A stretch of 64,000 nucleotides of DNA from Candidatus Woykebacteria bacterium RBG_13_40_15 (GCA_001816655.1 MHCP01000015.1:8827-72826); one strand, 5' to 3'; shown: positions 6,921 through 16,424, numbered from the stretch's first letter. Notes: generated by a model not told the origin, from the sequence alone. Program-made: numbers and translations.

Positions 6921-8705
6921 TCAGCGTATCAGTACATCGTAAAGAGATGTCAAAATTACTAATCTTCCCAGCGCTCTCAGATTAAAAACTGATCTGAAGA
7001 AGCTCCCGGAAAAAGTTTTCCCGCCCGGATAATTATTACTAACAAATGTGATCGAAGATGTGCTCCCTGCGCCATCGAATCCAATTAAGATCCCCCCATT
7101 TACTAATGTGCCGACCGGAGCTATACCAATTTGGTTTAGTTTGTTAATAATCTGCGTCCCGCTCCACCCAGCTGGCCCGAGACAGCCATCAGTCGGCGAT
7201 AGGTATTGGTTGTAACTGCTGTTTGCTTGAGAGAGCAGTGCAGCATTAAAAAGGTCGCTAACTTCTGTTTTATTTAACCAGGGGAAGGTGCCGCCACAGT
7301 ATTTCCCATTCCAAAAAGTGTGATACCAAGGTGAATTACCATAGGCTGGTCCCTCATAAGCACCGGAGGGACCGAAATCTCGAATTTTTTTCAAATATGG
7401 CGGGTTGTAGCTCCAACCAATTTCGGTTGGCAGCATAGTGTAACCACCAGCTGTAGATGCATAATAAGAGGTTATTGGAACCCCTCCATAAGTAATAACT
7501 ACTCCTCGTGTCGCGTCTACCGCCTGGCGCCATCTGGCCGCGGCCGGGTCGGTTACCTTACCAGCGTTATAAACTTGGCAGGCGGTACTCGTACAAATAG
7601 ATCTTTGTGAAAGGTACGCCCCTTCGTTGCCAATATAACTTGCCCAACTAGTATAGGCCAAAGCGTACGTACGAGCTGCCACTGCTTGGGCTTTCAGAGC
7701 CTCCATAGACCAATATGAGGGCATTTCGGCTATACCTTTCAAATAATTATCTTCAAAGGGAATAATGCCGACACCCGCTACATTAATACGGGTTGGTGTT
7801 GTGTAACCGCCAACCGACACATTGTTGTAGTAAGCGTGAAGAATTGTCCCGTAACTTTGTCCTGCTTTAGCCCTACCATAAGCGCCATACTGGCTCATAC
7901 CTACCCTGTGGGGGTAGCCATAGGTTAAAAAGACATAGGCTGGAGAAAAGCCTGGGTTTGGCAATGGTTCTGAGGGTGGCGCACTGTCTCCAACAGTCTG
8001 GTTGTTACCGGAAGCGGCAAACTTGGCGGCGAGCAATTCTTGTTGCTTGCTAGTTAAGTTTTGCAACTCGTTTTGGAGACCAGTCAATTTATTCGAAAGG
8101 CTGCTTTGCTGGTAGGTACTGTAATAGTAGTTGCTGCGCAAAGAAGCCAGTTGGCTATTAATATCGTTGGCAAGGGCCTCCAATTCTGCTTTTGCTTTTA
8201 CTATTTCCTTGCGAGTTTTTTCAACTTGTATAACTTCCTTATTCACGCTCTCGATTATCCCCTTGCTCGTCCCTAAAACTCTCTTTTGAAAAGCCATGCC
8301 CTGTGTAAAATCAGAAAATCCCCCGGCATTAATAAATAGCTCTAGTGGGTTGTCTCCTGGGTGTTTGTAAAATTGTCTGATCTGCCTATCGCGGATTTCA
8401 ACAATGCTTCTAAGCTCGTTCTTCTTGCTGTTTAAGTCGTCCTCAACTTTCGATAGCTCACTACTAATTTCAGCAACTTTTTTATTCGCTTCCTCTGCCT
8501 CTGCCGCTGTTGAGTAAATCGAGGAGGAGAGATAGGCTATGTCCTTTTTTATTTGATCTAAGCTTTGTTGGGTCTGCCAATAGAGAGAGTTTTTTTGGTC
8601 AATTTGATTCTGAATGTCAAGAAGGTCGTCCGCGCGGACACTCGAAATAGAGATGGCTAAAAGAATAATTAAAGGTAGCAGGAAGTGAGCAGTTTTTTTA
8701 AACAT
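6921..8705 (-). CDS. SpoIID/LytB-domain cell-wall protein with N-terminal coiled coil
   Basis: 594 residues. A signal peptide (residues 1-25, ending SSVRA-DD) is followed by a long coiled coil (27-230) of the type found in cell-wall hydrolase regulators. A Pro-rich linker leads to a SpoIID domain from about 255: GYPHRVGMSQYGAYGRAKAGQSY, then YLKGIAEMPSYWSMEALKAQAVAARTYALAY. SpoIID enzymes are lytic transglycosylases acting on denuded glycan. Here the GMSQYGA motif precedes the AEMP motif, so the order looks permuted relative to classical SpoIID. Likely secreted and active in wall remodelling. Confidence 0.85.
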   Translation of the reverse strand: MFKKTAHFLLPLIILLAISISSVRADDLLDIQNQIDQKNSLYWQTQQSLDQIKKDIAYLSSSIYSTAAEAEEANKKVAEISSELSKVEDDLNSKKNELRSIVEIRDRQIRQFYKHPGDNPLELFINAGGFSDFTQGMAFQKRVLGTSKGIIESVNKEVIQVEKTRKEIVKAKAELEALANDINSQLASLRSNYYYSTYQQSSLSNKLTGLQNELQNLTSKQQELLAAKFAASGNNQTVGDSAPPSEPLPNPGFSPAYVFLTYGYPHRVGMSQYGAYGRAKAGQSYGTILHAYYNNVSVGGYTTPTRINVAGVGIIPFEDNYLKGIAEMPSYWSMEALKAQAVAARTYALAYTSWASYIGNEGAYLSQRSICTSTACQVYNAGKVTDPAAARWRQAVDATRGVVITYGGVPITSYYASTAGGYTMLPTEIGWSYNPPYLKKIRDFGPSGAYEGPAYGNSPWYHTFWNGKYCGGTFPWLNKTEVSDLFNAALLSQANSSYNQYLSPTDGCLGPAGWSGTQIINKLNQIGIAPVGTLVNGGILIGFDGAGSTSSITFVSNNYPGGKTFSGSFFRSVFNLRALGRLVILTSLYDVLIR

Positions 8706-8781
8706 AGAAACTAAAAAGCTAGTTATTTTACTATAGCCTATTTAGCCTTGAAAGGCAAGGGTGGCAACGGCTCTGATTTGG

Positions 8782-8811
8782 TTGACAAACCTAGCCCTCA
8801 AGCTTTAAGCT
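8782..8811 (+). promoter_or_regulatory. Candidate promoter for the T4SS pilin operon
   Basis: TTGACA at 8782-8787 is followed after 18 bases by TAAGCT. A better -10 match, TATAAT at 8811-8816, would need a 23-base spacer. It lies between the divergent SpoIID gene and the first pilin-like gene. Confidence 0.35.
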
Positions 8812-8832
8812 ATAATTAAGGACTTGCCAAAA

Positions 8833-10524
8833 GTGAAAAAAAGATTAATTTTATTTTCCCTAAGTTTATTTTCCTTAATTTTTCTTATTTCTCCTTCTAA
8901 TAAGAACGCTTTAGTAACCAAAACTTATGGTGACGACCCAGCAAAACTCTGCTCTCTTAAATTAACGGGAGATGGGGAGATAGATGGGGTTCCTTATGTT
9001 TTACCAGGTGGCACGCTGAGAATACAGCTAACGGGAGCTAAACCAAAGTTAAATGGGTTTAAGAACCCGGGTGATGTTATGGAATTTAGAAGGGAAGGCG
9101 ACCCCTACAACGCCAAGAGTAAGATCAGACTACCTATATCTACGGATGGCGATGGAGACGGGAATGGTGAATGGGAAGGGAATCCGGAAAGGTATTTTGG
9201 CACTTACACTACCAACTACGATAAATATTCTATCTTTCCTGATTGCCCAAACGGCGTCTCCCCAAACGACAAAACTTTTTATATGTTTAGAGAGCACGAA
9301 TATAACGGTAAGAAAAGTGGTTTGGCTTGGCTTATCACTCCCCACGACCCACCAAAAAACGACGACACACGAATTTCAATATTTATAGCTGGGGTTGAAA
9401 AACTGTATGCAATGGTCCCAAATAAATGCCCGGATGGTTCAAAATGTGATCTTACTAGGTGGCATGAATTCTTAGAAAAACATGAGAATTTTAAAGCCTT
9501 TATGGTCAAGGTCTACGGGGACGGGGAAAATGGAAGCCAGGAGCCTGGCTTTACAGGTAGTTTCATCTCACAGTCGGGCGGTTCGCTGTATGCCTTGGAC
9601 GATGGGGATGGGGATATCTGCGATAGTAATCCCCACCAAGCATATAAGGCGGATCTTGATGCTTGGGATCTTATCAACAAAAAAAAGACTGAAGAGGAGA
9701 AAAAAGAACAAGAACAACTGTTAAATAAACTTTATAAATGTGCAGATGCCGATCATTGGGGTAAGAATGATTTTCTAAGGCCGCGTTTACCTAACGAGAT
9801 GTTGGAGAAATTACAAGAAGAGAGCCCAGACGCCAATATTGGTCCTAAACTGTTGGAAATCAAAGGTATTTGCGAAAATATGCAGGGGATCAGAAGCAGT
9901 TGCGATGATGCCTTTAACGAAAATGTAGCGTATAAATTCGCAATATACGGTGTCTTGGTTCCGCCGATTAAAGGTACTGAAAAGATTGCAGATGATGGTA
10001 AGGGAGACATAGCTGACATGCCTTCTGATGGGAGAGATCTGAGTTCTAAAGATTATGATGCTTGTGATGATAGTACTGATGGGTTACCAACCTACGCAGT
10101 GGGAGAAGACGAAGAAACTATAGCAAGATTGGTCGATGTAGATACTTGTGATGTTTACGGCCCGTTGAAAGCAGAAAATAGTGTAAAGGCGATTTTTACA
10201 TTCACTCCAGTAAAAGCCGATAGCGCGATGGGTTATTTTGAGGGTGAAGGTTATATTAATACTCCATTTGGAAAAATACCTGTTAGCGCGGCCGGGATAG
10301 CCCAGGCGATTCTCAGTTTAGCTTTGGGTGCAGGTGGTGGCATTGCTTTTCTGCTCATGGTCTTTGGCTCTTACAGACTAATTTTTTCCGCCGGCAACCC
10401 AATGGCAGTCCAGCAAGGAAGAGAGGTAATTACAGCCGCAGTCGTCGGGTTGCTTGTAATCCTCTTCTCTGTTTTTATTCTTAGATTATTTGGGATTGGG
10501 GTCTTGGGTTTACCAATTGGTTAA
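8833..10524 (+). CDS. Large secreted protein with C-terminal T4SS pilin-like domain
   Basis: About 563 residues. A signal sequence (KKRLILFSLSLFSLIFLIS) is followed by about 440 extracellular residues rich in Asp and Gly with acidic DGDGDG-like stretches that may bind calcium, plus several cysteines. The last 100 residues carry two membrane helices around an AGNPMAVQQGREVITAAVVG loop, the T4SS pilin (VirB2/TrbC-like) pattern shared with the next four genes. I chose the GTG at 8833 because AAGGA lies 10 bases upstream; a TTG at 8824 is too close to it. It may be an adhesin-tipped pilus subunit. Confidence 0.75.
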   Translation: MKKRLILFSLSLFSLIFLISPSNKNALVTKTYGDDPAKLCSLKLTGDGEIDGVPYVLPGGTLRIQLTGAKPKLNGFKNPGDVMEFRREGDPYNAKSKIRLPISTDGDGDGNGEWEGNPERYFGTYTTNYDKYSIFPDCPNGVSPNDKTFYMFREHEYNGKKSGLAWLITPHDPPKNDDTRISIFIAGVEKLYAMVPNKCPDGSKCDLTRWHEFLEKHENFKAFMVKVYGDGENGSQEPGFTGSFISQSGGSLYALDDGDGDICDSNPHQAYKADLDAWDLINKKKTEEEKKEQEQLLNKLYKCADADHWGKNDFLRPRLPNEMLEKLQEESPDANIGPKLLEIKGICENMQGIRSSCDDAFNENVAYKFAIYGVLVPPIKGTEKIADDGKGDIADMPSDGRDLSSKDYDACDDSTDGLPTYAVGEDEETIARLVDVDTCDVYGPLKAENSVKAIFTFTPVKADSAMGYFEGEGYINTPFGKIPVSAAGIAQAILSLALGAGGGIAFLLMVFGSYRLIFSAGNPMAVQQGREVITAAVVGLLVILFSVFILRLFGIGVLGLPIG

Positions 10525-10527
10525 TTT

Positions 10528-11181
10528 ATGGCTATTTTTTGCGACGCACCAGAGGCAACAGGAAGCGCTGGAAGTGGCTGTATAGTCGATCCCCTGAGGG
10601 GTCGGTTTGGTAGTTTGGGGGAACTTCTAACTGCCCTTCTTCCCTTTATCTACGCGCTGGCCGCAATGGTCGCCTTACTTTTTCTGGTGTGGGGAGGAAT
10701 TCGCTATTTAACTTCCAGGGGGGATGAAAAACAATTAACTGCCGCGCGCGGCACAATAACAAGCGCTATAATTGGCCTTTTGATTATTCTTTTGGTTGGT
10801 GTTATTGCGGGAATTATCGCTACTATTTTCAAAATCGATCTTTTTGGCAGTCTCGTGCCAGCTGCCTATGCAGCCGACACAGTGGATATTGGCTGCGCGG
10901 TGAAAATGGCCGGCGGTGTTTGTATCAAAGATGCTTTCCCGAATGTTGGCTCTCTTTTTACAACTGTAGTTAAAGCGGCCTTATTTACGGCGGCTTTTAT
11001 TTTTCTCGCTATGACTATCTGGGGCGGCTTTCGCTTTATAAACGCCGGCGGAAACAAAGACGAAGTTGATGCCGCCAGGGGAGTATTAAGTACCGCTGTT
11101 ATTGGAGTCTTGATTGTTGCACTCTCTTTAGCAATAATCGAAGTAATTACTAATTTTGCAGGAGTAGCAAGTATTTTCTAA
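10528..11181 (+). CDS. Tandem double T4SS pilin-like membrane protein
   Basis: 217 residues made of two pilin-like units. Unit 1 has helices around GGIRYLTSRGDEKQLTAARGTITSAIIGLLI (about 45-100). Unit 2 has the same pattern around GGFRFINAGGNKDEVDAARGVLSTAVIGVLI (about 145-210). A linker with AYAADT looks like an internal signal-peptidase site, so one chain may yield two subunits. It starts 3 bases after the previous gene. Internal duplication is visible directly. Confidence 0.8.
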   Translation: MAIFCDAPEATGSAGSGCIVDPLRGRFGSLGELLTALLPFIYALAAMVALLFLVWGGIRYLTSRGDEKQLTAARGTITSAIIGLLIILLVGVIAGIIATIFKIDLFGSLVPAAYAADTVDIGCAVKMAGGVCIKDAFPNVGSLFTTVVKAALFTAAFIFLAMTIWGGFRFINAGGNKDEVDAARGVLSTAVIGVLIVALSLAIIEVITNFAGVASIF

Positions 11182-11182
11182 G

Positions 11183-11530
11183 ATGGATATTTTTAAACCC
11201 GCGCTGGCAGCATCTTCTAGCGCAGACGCATCGGGGTGGCTTGGTAAAATTGGCATAAAACTGCCTGATCTTGGGGGCTTGGTAGCCAGCGCGCTAAAAA
11301 TCGCTTTTTTCCTTGCGGCTCTTTTTTTCCTCATCCAATTTATTATCGGTGGCTTTTCCTGGATAGCTGCTGGTGGGGATCAAAAAGCCCTCGATCAGGC
11401 CCGTTCGCGCTTGACTAATGCGGTTATTGGTTTATTAATTGTCGTCGCTGCCTTTGGGGTCATTTATATTATCTTAAGCGCTTTACATATAAATATCTTT
11501 TCCGGTGAAACTATAATTATCGGAAAATAA
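11183..11530 (+). CDS. T4SS pilin-like protein
   Basis: 115 residues. A short N-terminal segment with an ALAASS cleavage-like site is followed by two membrane helices flanking the family loop GGFSWIAAGGDQKALDQARSRLTNAVIGLLIVV. It starts one base after the previous stop. Expected to be a VirB2/TrbC-like subunit inserted in the membrane before pilus assembly. Confidence 0.8.
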   Translation: MDIFKPALAASSSADASGWLGKIGIKLPDLGGLVASALKIAFFLAALFFLIQFIIGGFSWIAAGGDQKALDQARSRLTNAVIGLLIVVAAFGVIYIILSALHINIFSGETIIIGK

Positions 11531-11539
11531 AGCACCCGG

Positions 11540-11569
11540 TTGCATAAAAGGCTTTCTATGCTTTATAAT
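11540..11569 (+). promoter_or_regulatory. Internal promoter before the fourth pilin gene
   Basis: TTGCAT at 11540-11545 and TATAAT at 11564-11569 are separated by 18 bases, just after the stop of the previous pilin gene. It is followed by an ideal ribosome-binding site. This suggests extra expression of the next subunit. Confidence 0.6.
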
Positions 11570-11588
11570 TTTAAAAGGAGGTGAAATT

Positions 11589-11990
11589 TTGGTTCCTATG
11601 AAAAAATTACTCGGATCAGCAGGTCTTTCTGCCGCCCTCTTAGCTATTGCGGCTTCGCCGGCGTTGGCGCAAACAGAGTTTAAATTTACAGCCCCTGCAA
11701 ACATACCAAGTTTAGGGGAGATGCTATCCAATATACTGGTGTTGCTATTTTTCTTCGCCGCTCTCTTGGCTTTTGTCTTCATTGTTATCGGCGGTATCCA
11801 GTGGATAACTGCCGGTGGAGATAAGCAAGCCGCAGCCTCGGCAAGAGACCGAATCACAGCTGCAGTAATTGGTCTTGTTATCGTTGTAGCCGCTTTTGCG
11901 ATTACAGTACTTATCACATCTGCTCTGCATATTAATATCTTTGCACCGGAGGGAATTAAACTTCCTGGCGGAGACAGTGTATTCAAGTAG
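11589..11990 (+). CDS. T4SS pilin-like protein with signal peptide
   Basis: 133 residues. The signal peptide MKKLLGSAGLSAALLAIAA ends at ALAQ-TE, and two membrane helices flank GGIQWITAGGDKQAAASARDRITAAVIG. The start is a TTG at 11589, decided by AAAAGGAGGTG whose spacing fits TTG (4-7 bases) and not the ATG at 11598 (16 bases). With its own promoter and the strongest ribosome-binding site of the locus, it may be the major pilin. Confidence 0.82.
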   Translation: MVPMKKLLGSAGLSAALLAIAASPALAQTEFKFTAPANIPSLGEMLSNILVLLFFFAALLAFVFIVIGGIQWITAGGDKQAAASARDRITAAVIGLVIVVAAFAITVLITSALHINIFAPEGIKLPGGDSVFK

Positions 11991-12007
11991 GCTATCACGA
12001 AATAAAA

Positions 12008-12400
12008 GTGTTAAGCCAATTTAAAAAATTACTCTTTAAATTTCCTATTCTGTTATTTCTTTATTGCTTTATTTTAAAGCTAGGGGTAGCTTATGCTGGA
12101 AATGAGGACCTTGACCTCAACCCTTCCCCAGTAACCGACCTCGTAAAAATTTTCGAAAACGCACTTTCTGCGGTAATAATACTTGGGGGCCTTGCTTCTT
12201 TTGTAATGATTATTGTTTCGGGCTTTAAATTTATCGCCGCTCAAGGAGATCCAAAGGCTCTTATGTCTGCTCGCTCGTCTCTACTTTGGGCAATTGCTGG
12301 GGTCGCTTTTATTATAATCGCGTGGCTTGTTCTTCAGTTTATAGCTAACTTCACAGGGGTAAATGTAACAATCTTCCGGTTAAATTTCAATCTTGAGTAG
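12008..12400 (+). CDS. T4SS pilin-like protein
   Basis: 130 residues starting at a GTG. A signal sequence (LLFKFPILLFLYCFILKLGVAYA) precedes two membrane helices around SGFKFIAAQGDPKALMSARSSLLWAIAGVAF, the same loop pattern as the four genes before it. It is the last pilin-like gene of the array. The next gene is convergent, with only 79 bases between them. Confidence 0.8.
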   Translation: MLSQFKKLLFKFPILLFLYCFILKLGVAYAGNEDLDLNPSPVTDLVKIFENALSAVIILGGLASFVMIIVSGFKFIAAQGDPKALMSARSSLLWAIAGVAFIIIAWLVLQFIANFTGVNVTIFRLNFNLE

Positions 12401-12479
12401 TTATTAACTAACCTTCCTATTGATTTTTCCAAGGAATCTTTAATTTTTTGCTCCTAATATACCCGATCAATTAAACATT

Positions 12480-13157
12480 CTACGGCTCTTCTACGGCTTT
12501 TCCCACAGGCAGGTAGACTATGTGTATTTGTTTTTCCGGGTCTGTCAAACCGTACGACCGGAGCCAATTCAGGGCCGCGTCTCTGTAAACGTCCATTGGT
12601 TTGTTGTCTATAGTTATAAAAAATTTGTCTGTTGATGGCCAATAAGTAATTTTAAAATGATTTCCTGTGTATGGCAACTTTTCTTTTATCTTTTGAACCA
12701 CTCCCGTTGGGGTCTTACTGCTACCAGTCGTAAAATACCACTCATAAATAAGCTTGTTGTCGAGCTTTACACTAATCGTATATTTTGTTCCTTGAAGAAG
12801 AGTTTCTTCCGGTGTAACGACTGCAACAGTCGTTCCAGGAGAAAGTTCCGACCGAAATTTAAAGTCTGGCTTTGTTCCAACTTTCACATCCATATCCTTG
12901 ACTGGTCGATCAAAAAAGATGTTTATTGTTGGTGCTGTTGAAACACCTTCCTGTTTTGGCAAAGGCTCCACTCTCGACACTAGCAAAGACGCTTTAGCTG
13001 CCTTCAGATCCCCTACATCAAGTGCATTGGTTTTTTCGGTTTCTTTTTTGGGGGGTGTAAGAGTTGTAATGAGTAGGAAAGCTATCGCTGCTATCGAAAA
13101 GACAAAAAGCCAAAATTTTTTATCTTTTAATAACTCATTTAGTTTTTCCAGTTTCAT
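12480..13157 (-). CDS. Membrane-anchored protein with Ig-like (SbsA-type) domain
   Basis: 225 residues. An N-terminal membrane anchor is at 18-35 (FWLFVFSIAAIAFLLITTL). An Ig-like domain follows at about 60-145 (SVSTAPTINIFFDRPVKDMDV, then LLQGTKYTISVKL), and a C-terminal alpha/beta part of unknown type (HFKITYWPSTDKFFITID). The ATG at 13157 overlaps the TGA of the upstream peptidase gene (ATGA), so I prefer it to the TTG at 13166. Probably an envelope component of the T4SS. Confidence 0.7.
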   Translation of the reverse strand: MKLEKLNELLKDKKFWLFVFSIAAIAFLLITTLTPPKKETEKTNALDVGDLKAAKASLLVSRVEPLPKQEGVSTAPTINIFFDRPVKDMDVKVGTKPDFKFRSELSPGTTVAVVTPEETLLQGTKYTISVKLDNKLIYEWYFTTGSSKTPTGVVQKIKEKLPYTGNHFKITYWPSTDKFFITIDNKPMDVYRDAALNWLRSYGLTDPEKQIHIVYLPVGKAVEEP

Positions 13158-14635
13158 GGGTGGCAATTTACTCCTTTATAACTTGTTGAAACCTCATCTC
13201 CTACGTTAAAACTGGGGTTTGGCAATAAATTTCTAAATTCTTGCTCGGGCAGCACTTCGTTCTCCTCATCCCTTATCATATAATGAAGGTGGTTTACGCC
13301 GTGTGTATCTCCAGTTGCTCCCATCAATCCTAGAAATTCTCCCTCTGGGACAAAAGTATAGTTCTCTGCCGATTGAATGCAGGAGGAATAGGATTTAAGA
13401 TGCACATAGTAAGTAATGTAGCTGCTTCCTGTTATTGCTACATAAATTCCGCCATATTCATCAGTATCCTTTAATAGAAGCCCCCCATTAGTTGAAAATA
13501 TTGGGGTACCTTCATCGTTGTTTATATCTACTGCCGAAGCCTGATCACCGTAATGAGTACCTGATGGATTATACGGCCCTTGAGTAATTTGCCCACTAGT
13601 TGGCCAATTACCTCCTATACCACCAGGTGTGCCTGTGCCTGTATCTGATACCGCTAAATAAACCTCCCAGATTTTGTCGCAATAAGTCATGCTCCCAAAC
13701 CTCTCTATTGGCTTGTCACAATCTCCATAATAAGCTGTCCCTGCCTTTTCTATCTCATCCTCCTTTTCCCAGGCATCGTCGCTATCATTATAATCGTATT
13801 TTGTAAATTGGGCCCGATCGCACTCGTCAGAAGGCGCTCCACTATCACATTTTAACTTCCAAGCCGCGCCATAAATCGCGTTGCGGATATTACGGACATC
13901 TGGGTTGGGCGAATAAGTAGTTACCCCTGCTTCAACTACAGCTGTCTTATATGTGCACCACGCGCAAGGAGGGTCAGTAACATCTCCACAATCTAGATCG
14001 CTTGGTCGAAAACCATAGTCCTCCATATAGTCTACTGACATTTGCATTGGCCCAATGGCCGAACATCCATTAGGCTCTCTATTTTCAGGATCTATCCCTT
14101 CACCGTTTATACCATTTGGGCTACCGGTATAGACGTCTTTGCTATAATCATCGATCTCTTCATCCGAATAGCCAAAGATGTGGGGACCTTCAATCACAGC
14201 GATCCCAACAAGAACCCCCGCCGGCACTTTAGCCCAAGCACCAGCTGCTTCGAAAAGACTTTTTAGTTTTGCTGAGCAGGTATCTTCTTCCCCTTCCTCT
14301 GGTGGTTCTTCTCCCAACGCCAGTTTACAGTACCCCGGAACTAAATTGTTGCCGCCGGTTATTGGTACGGCTGCTTCTGCGCTTCCCACGGCTCCCCCAG
14401 CCCCACCTCCAAACAAAACAACCACAATAATCACCGCCATTATTACTACTGAAGCGATTAACACTAAACCCCCTAGAAAACTTCCTATCCCCGCCCCAGC
14501 TATTGCGATGGCGGCTCTAGTTCCAACTTGTTTTATTAACTGCTCCTGAGCAGCACTACCCCGGGCCTGCTGAGCTATGTTAGTAAGATCACTTAGGGAT
14601 GGGCCTTGTTTTTGTTCTTCTTCTTCTTGTGGCAT
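13154..14635 (-). CDS. Lytic transglycosylase-like / M23 peptidase fusion
   Basis: 493 residues. Residues 35-80 hold an Ala/Gly/Val-rich membrane helix. A transglycosylase-like region follows (VPAGVLVGIAVIEGPHIF, with Glu in the usual catalytic context, and CSAIGPMQMSVDYMEDYG). The C-terminal 150 residues form an M23/LytM domain with HYGDQASAVDINN and NHLHYMI. Such two-activity proteins open the wall for T4SS assembly, the VirB1 role. The M23 motif HYGDQASAVD is longer than the usual HxGID. It is encoded opposite the pilin genes and coupled to the Ig-like protein. Confidence 0.8.
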   Translation of the reverse strand: MPQEEEEQKQGPSLSDLTNIAQQARGSAAQEQLIKQVGTRAAIAIAGAGIGSFLGGLVLIASVVIMAVIIVVVLFGGGAGGAVGSAEAAVPITGGNNLVPGYCKLALGEEPPEEGEEDTCSAKLKSLFEAAGAWAKVPAGVLVGIAVIEGPHIFGYSDEEIDDYSKDVYTGSPNGINGEGIDPENREPNGCSAIGPMQMSVDYMEDYGFRPSDLDCGDVTDPPCAWCTYKTAVVEAGVTTYSPNPDVRNIRNAIYGAAWKLKCDSGAPSDECDRAQFTKYDYNDSDDAWEKEDEIEKAGTAYYGDCDKPIERFGSMTYCDKIWEVYLAVSDTGTGTPGGIGGNWPTSGQITQGPYNPSGTHYGDQASAVDINNDEGTPIFSTNGGLLLKDTDEYGGIYVAITGSSYITYYVHLKSYSSCIQSAENYTFVPEGEFLGLMGATGDTHGVNHLHYMIRDEENEVLPEQEFRNLLPNPSFNVGDEVSTSYKGVNCHP

Positions 14636-14738
14636 TGATAGGTCCTTTACTTCTATTGTAATTTTTTAAACTCTAACACGCAACCACCACCCTTTCTTGA
14701 CTTAGTAACTTTAAATGAATTAAAATTTATCTAGAACT

Positions 14739-16421
14739 ATGTTCCTGCCCAAAAAATTTGTACTTACATTGGTAGCCGCGATTTCTGCCTTTTTTTTGTT
14801 TGGCGCGCCTGTTTTTGCGCTTGAGCAATCAATCACTTCTACAACCCCTAGTGCAACTACCTCTGTAGGAGGCGGGCAAGTTATGGGTTGGCAGAGTGCT
14901 GTTGGTGATTTTTTTGGAGATGTCGCGGGGGGTATGATGAGTACCGCGACGAAACTCATGGGTCAAGCTCTAGATACGGCATTAGACCACTTTTTAATTA
15001 AGGGTGCAACTGGGTGCTTATCCTCCGACAAGGGTTGCCAGCAGGAACAAGTTCAGGAGGTTATGAATGGAACGCCGATTGAAAAAATGAGCAATCCGGG
15101 TTTTCTTCATGTTTTAGCTTCCGGTGGGGACCAGCTTATGACTATGCCAATACCAATAGATACCGGTACCTATTTCGCCTCGATTAACCCTTTTAAACAG
15201 GCGCAGGCTGCTGACACTGGTTTTGATGAACTTCAAAGATCGACCGGATTATTGCGCCTTTGGGTAGTCTTGAGAAACTCTGCCTATGCCCTGTCTGTAC
15301 TTGTCCTTGTAGTCATTGGCTTTATGATCATGCTTCGGGTGCCGCTTGATCCACGCACAGTGGTTACGGCGCAGAGTGCAATCCCAAGGATAATTATTGC
15401 CCTTATTTTAATTACGTTTAGTTTTGCGATCGCCGGCCTGTTTCTTGACTTTGGCAGGCTAGCGGTCCAATCGGTTCATTGGGTATATGGCCAAGTTGGT
15501 ATTAGTTGGGGCGGAGCCTTGTTGAAGCTTATCGGGGTAATTGTTTTTGGTAGCGCATCAATTGGAGCTATCATGGGGTTTGGCCTGCCGGGATTTATTC
15601 TTGGAGCGGTAATCGGCGTCATAATCGTTGGGGCGGTCCTTCTGTATCTTTATTTCAAAATGATTTCTCGGTTTGCCCAATTCGTCGTTCTCTCTATATT
15701 CGCGCCAATGGTTTTCTTATATGCCGCTGTTCCCGGACAAACAAGCGCTGCTACAAATTGGTTCAAGCGTCAGCTCTCCAATATTCTCGCCACACCGGCC
15801 ATACTTTTCATGGTCGCCCTAGCTCTTGTTGTAATTAATACCGGTATCCCTAACCCCCTGTATCGTGGTAACCCTTTTAATCTAGCCGATAGCTTTACTC
15901 CATTTTTAGTCGCGTTTGGTATCTTGTTTGCCGCGACACGTGCTCCGGAAATAGTCGATGATTTACTTGGTCTAAAGAAAGCGCCCGGAGCTAACGCAGG
16001 GTTGACTGGCGCTACACTTATGGGTGGTCTAACCACAGCAACTAGAAATAAAGAACTCATAAAGGGTGTTGGATCGCGACTTGCCGGCGGACCGCTTGGA
16101 AAGGCGGCTGGTGCCGCCGCTGCACCCCTTCGGGCTGGCGCAAATAAGCTCACAGGTGGTTACTTCGACCGAAGAGCAGAAAGGGCTAGAGATGACAGAG
16201 CTCTTAAGCTGGCAAAGGCGAGTTATGATGAGCAACAAAGAAGAGATCGAGGAACGGAACTTTTAAAACAACAGGGTTATATTAAAGGAGAAAAGGGAGA
16301 GCAGGGAGAACAAGGAGAGCAGGGAGAACAAGGAGTCTCACTTATCAATCCTGGGCCTCAATACCCTGCAAAGCCAGCGGGAGGTGGGACAAGCCAGGAG
16401 GATCAAAATCAAAATACATAG
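14739..16421 (+). CDS. VirB6/TrbL-like polytopic T4SS protein with collagen-like tail
   Basis: 560 residues. A signal-like helix (ending VFA-LEQ) and about 150 residues with Cys pairs precede seven or so membrane helices (about 165-420). A basic, Ala-rich cytoplasmic tail follows. The last 60 residues contain a run of Gly-Glu-Lys/Gln triplets (GEKGEQGEQGEQGEQG) encoded by near-identical 18-base repeats. The size and topology match the inner-membrane channel protein VirB6/TrbL in CPR T4SS loci. The family name is inferred from topology and context. Confidence 0.75.
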   Translation: MFLPKKFVLTLVAAISAFFLFGAPVFALEQSITSTTPSATTSVGGGQVMGWQSAVGDFFGDVAGGMMSTATKLMGQALDTALDHFLIKGATGCLSSDKGCQQEQVQEVMNGTPIEKMSNPGFLHVLASGGDQLMTMPIPIDTGTYFASINPFKQAQAADTGFDELQRSTGLLRLWVVLRNSAYALSVLVLVVIGFMIMLRVPLDPRTVVTAQSAIPRIIIALILITFSFAIAGLFLDFGRLAVQSVHWVYGQVGISWGGALLKLIGVIVFGSASIGAIMGFGLPGFILGAVIGVIIVGAVLLYLYFKMISRFAQFVVLSIFAPMVFLYAAVPGQTSAATNWFKRQLSNILATPAILFMVALALVVINTGIPNPLYRGNPFNLADSFTPFLVAFGILFAATRAPEIVDDLLGLKKAPGANAGLTGATLMGGLTTATRNKELIKGVGSRLAGGPLGKAAGAAAAPLRAGANKLTGGYFDRRAERARDDRALKLAKASYDEQQRRDRGTELLKQQGYIKGEKGEQGEQGEQGEQGVSLINPGPQYPAKPAGGGTSQEDQNQNT

Positions 16422-16424
16422 CAA

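Noticed and set aside
12657..12941. 94-codon plus-strand ORF
   Set aside because: It is antisense to the Ig-like protein gene, has no ribosome-binding site and an unlikely composition; a shadow frame.
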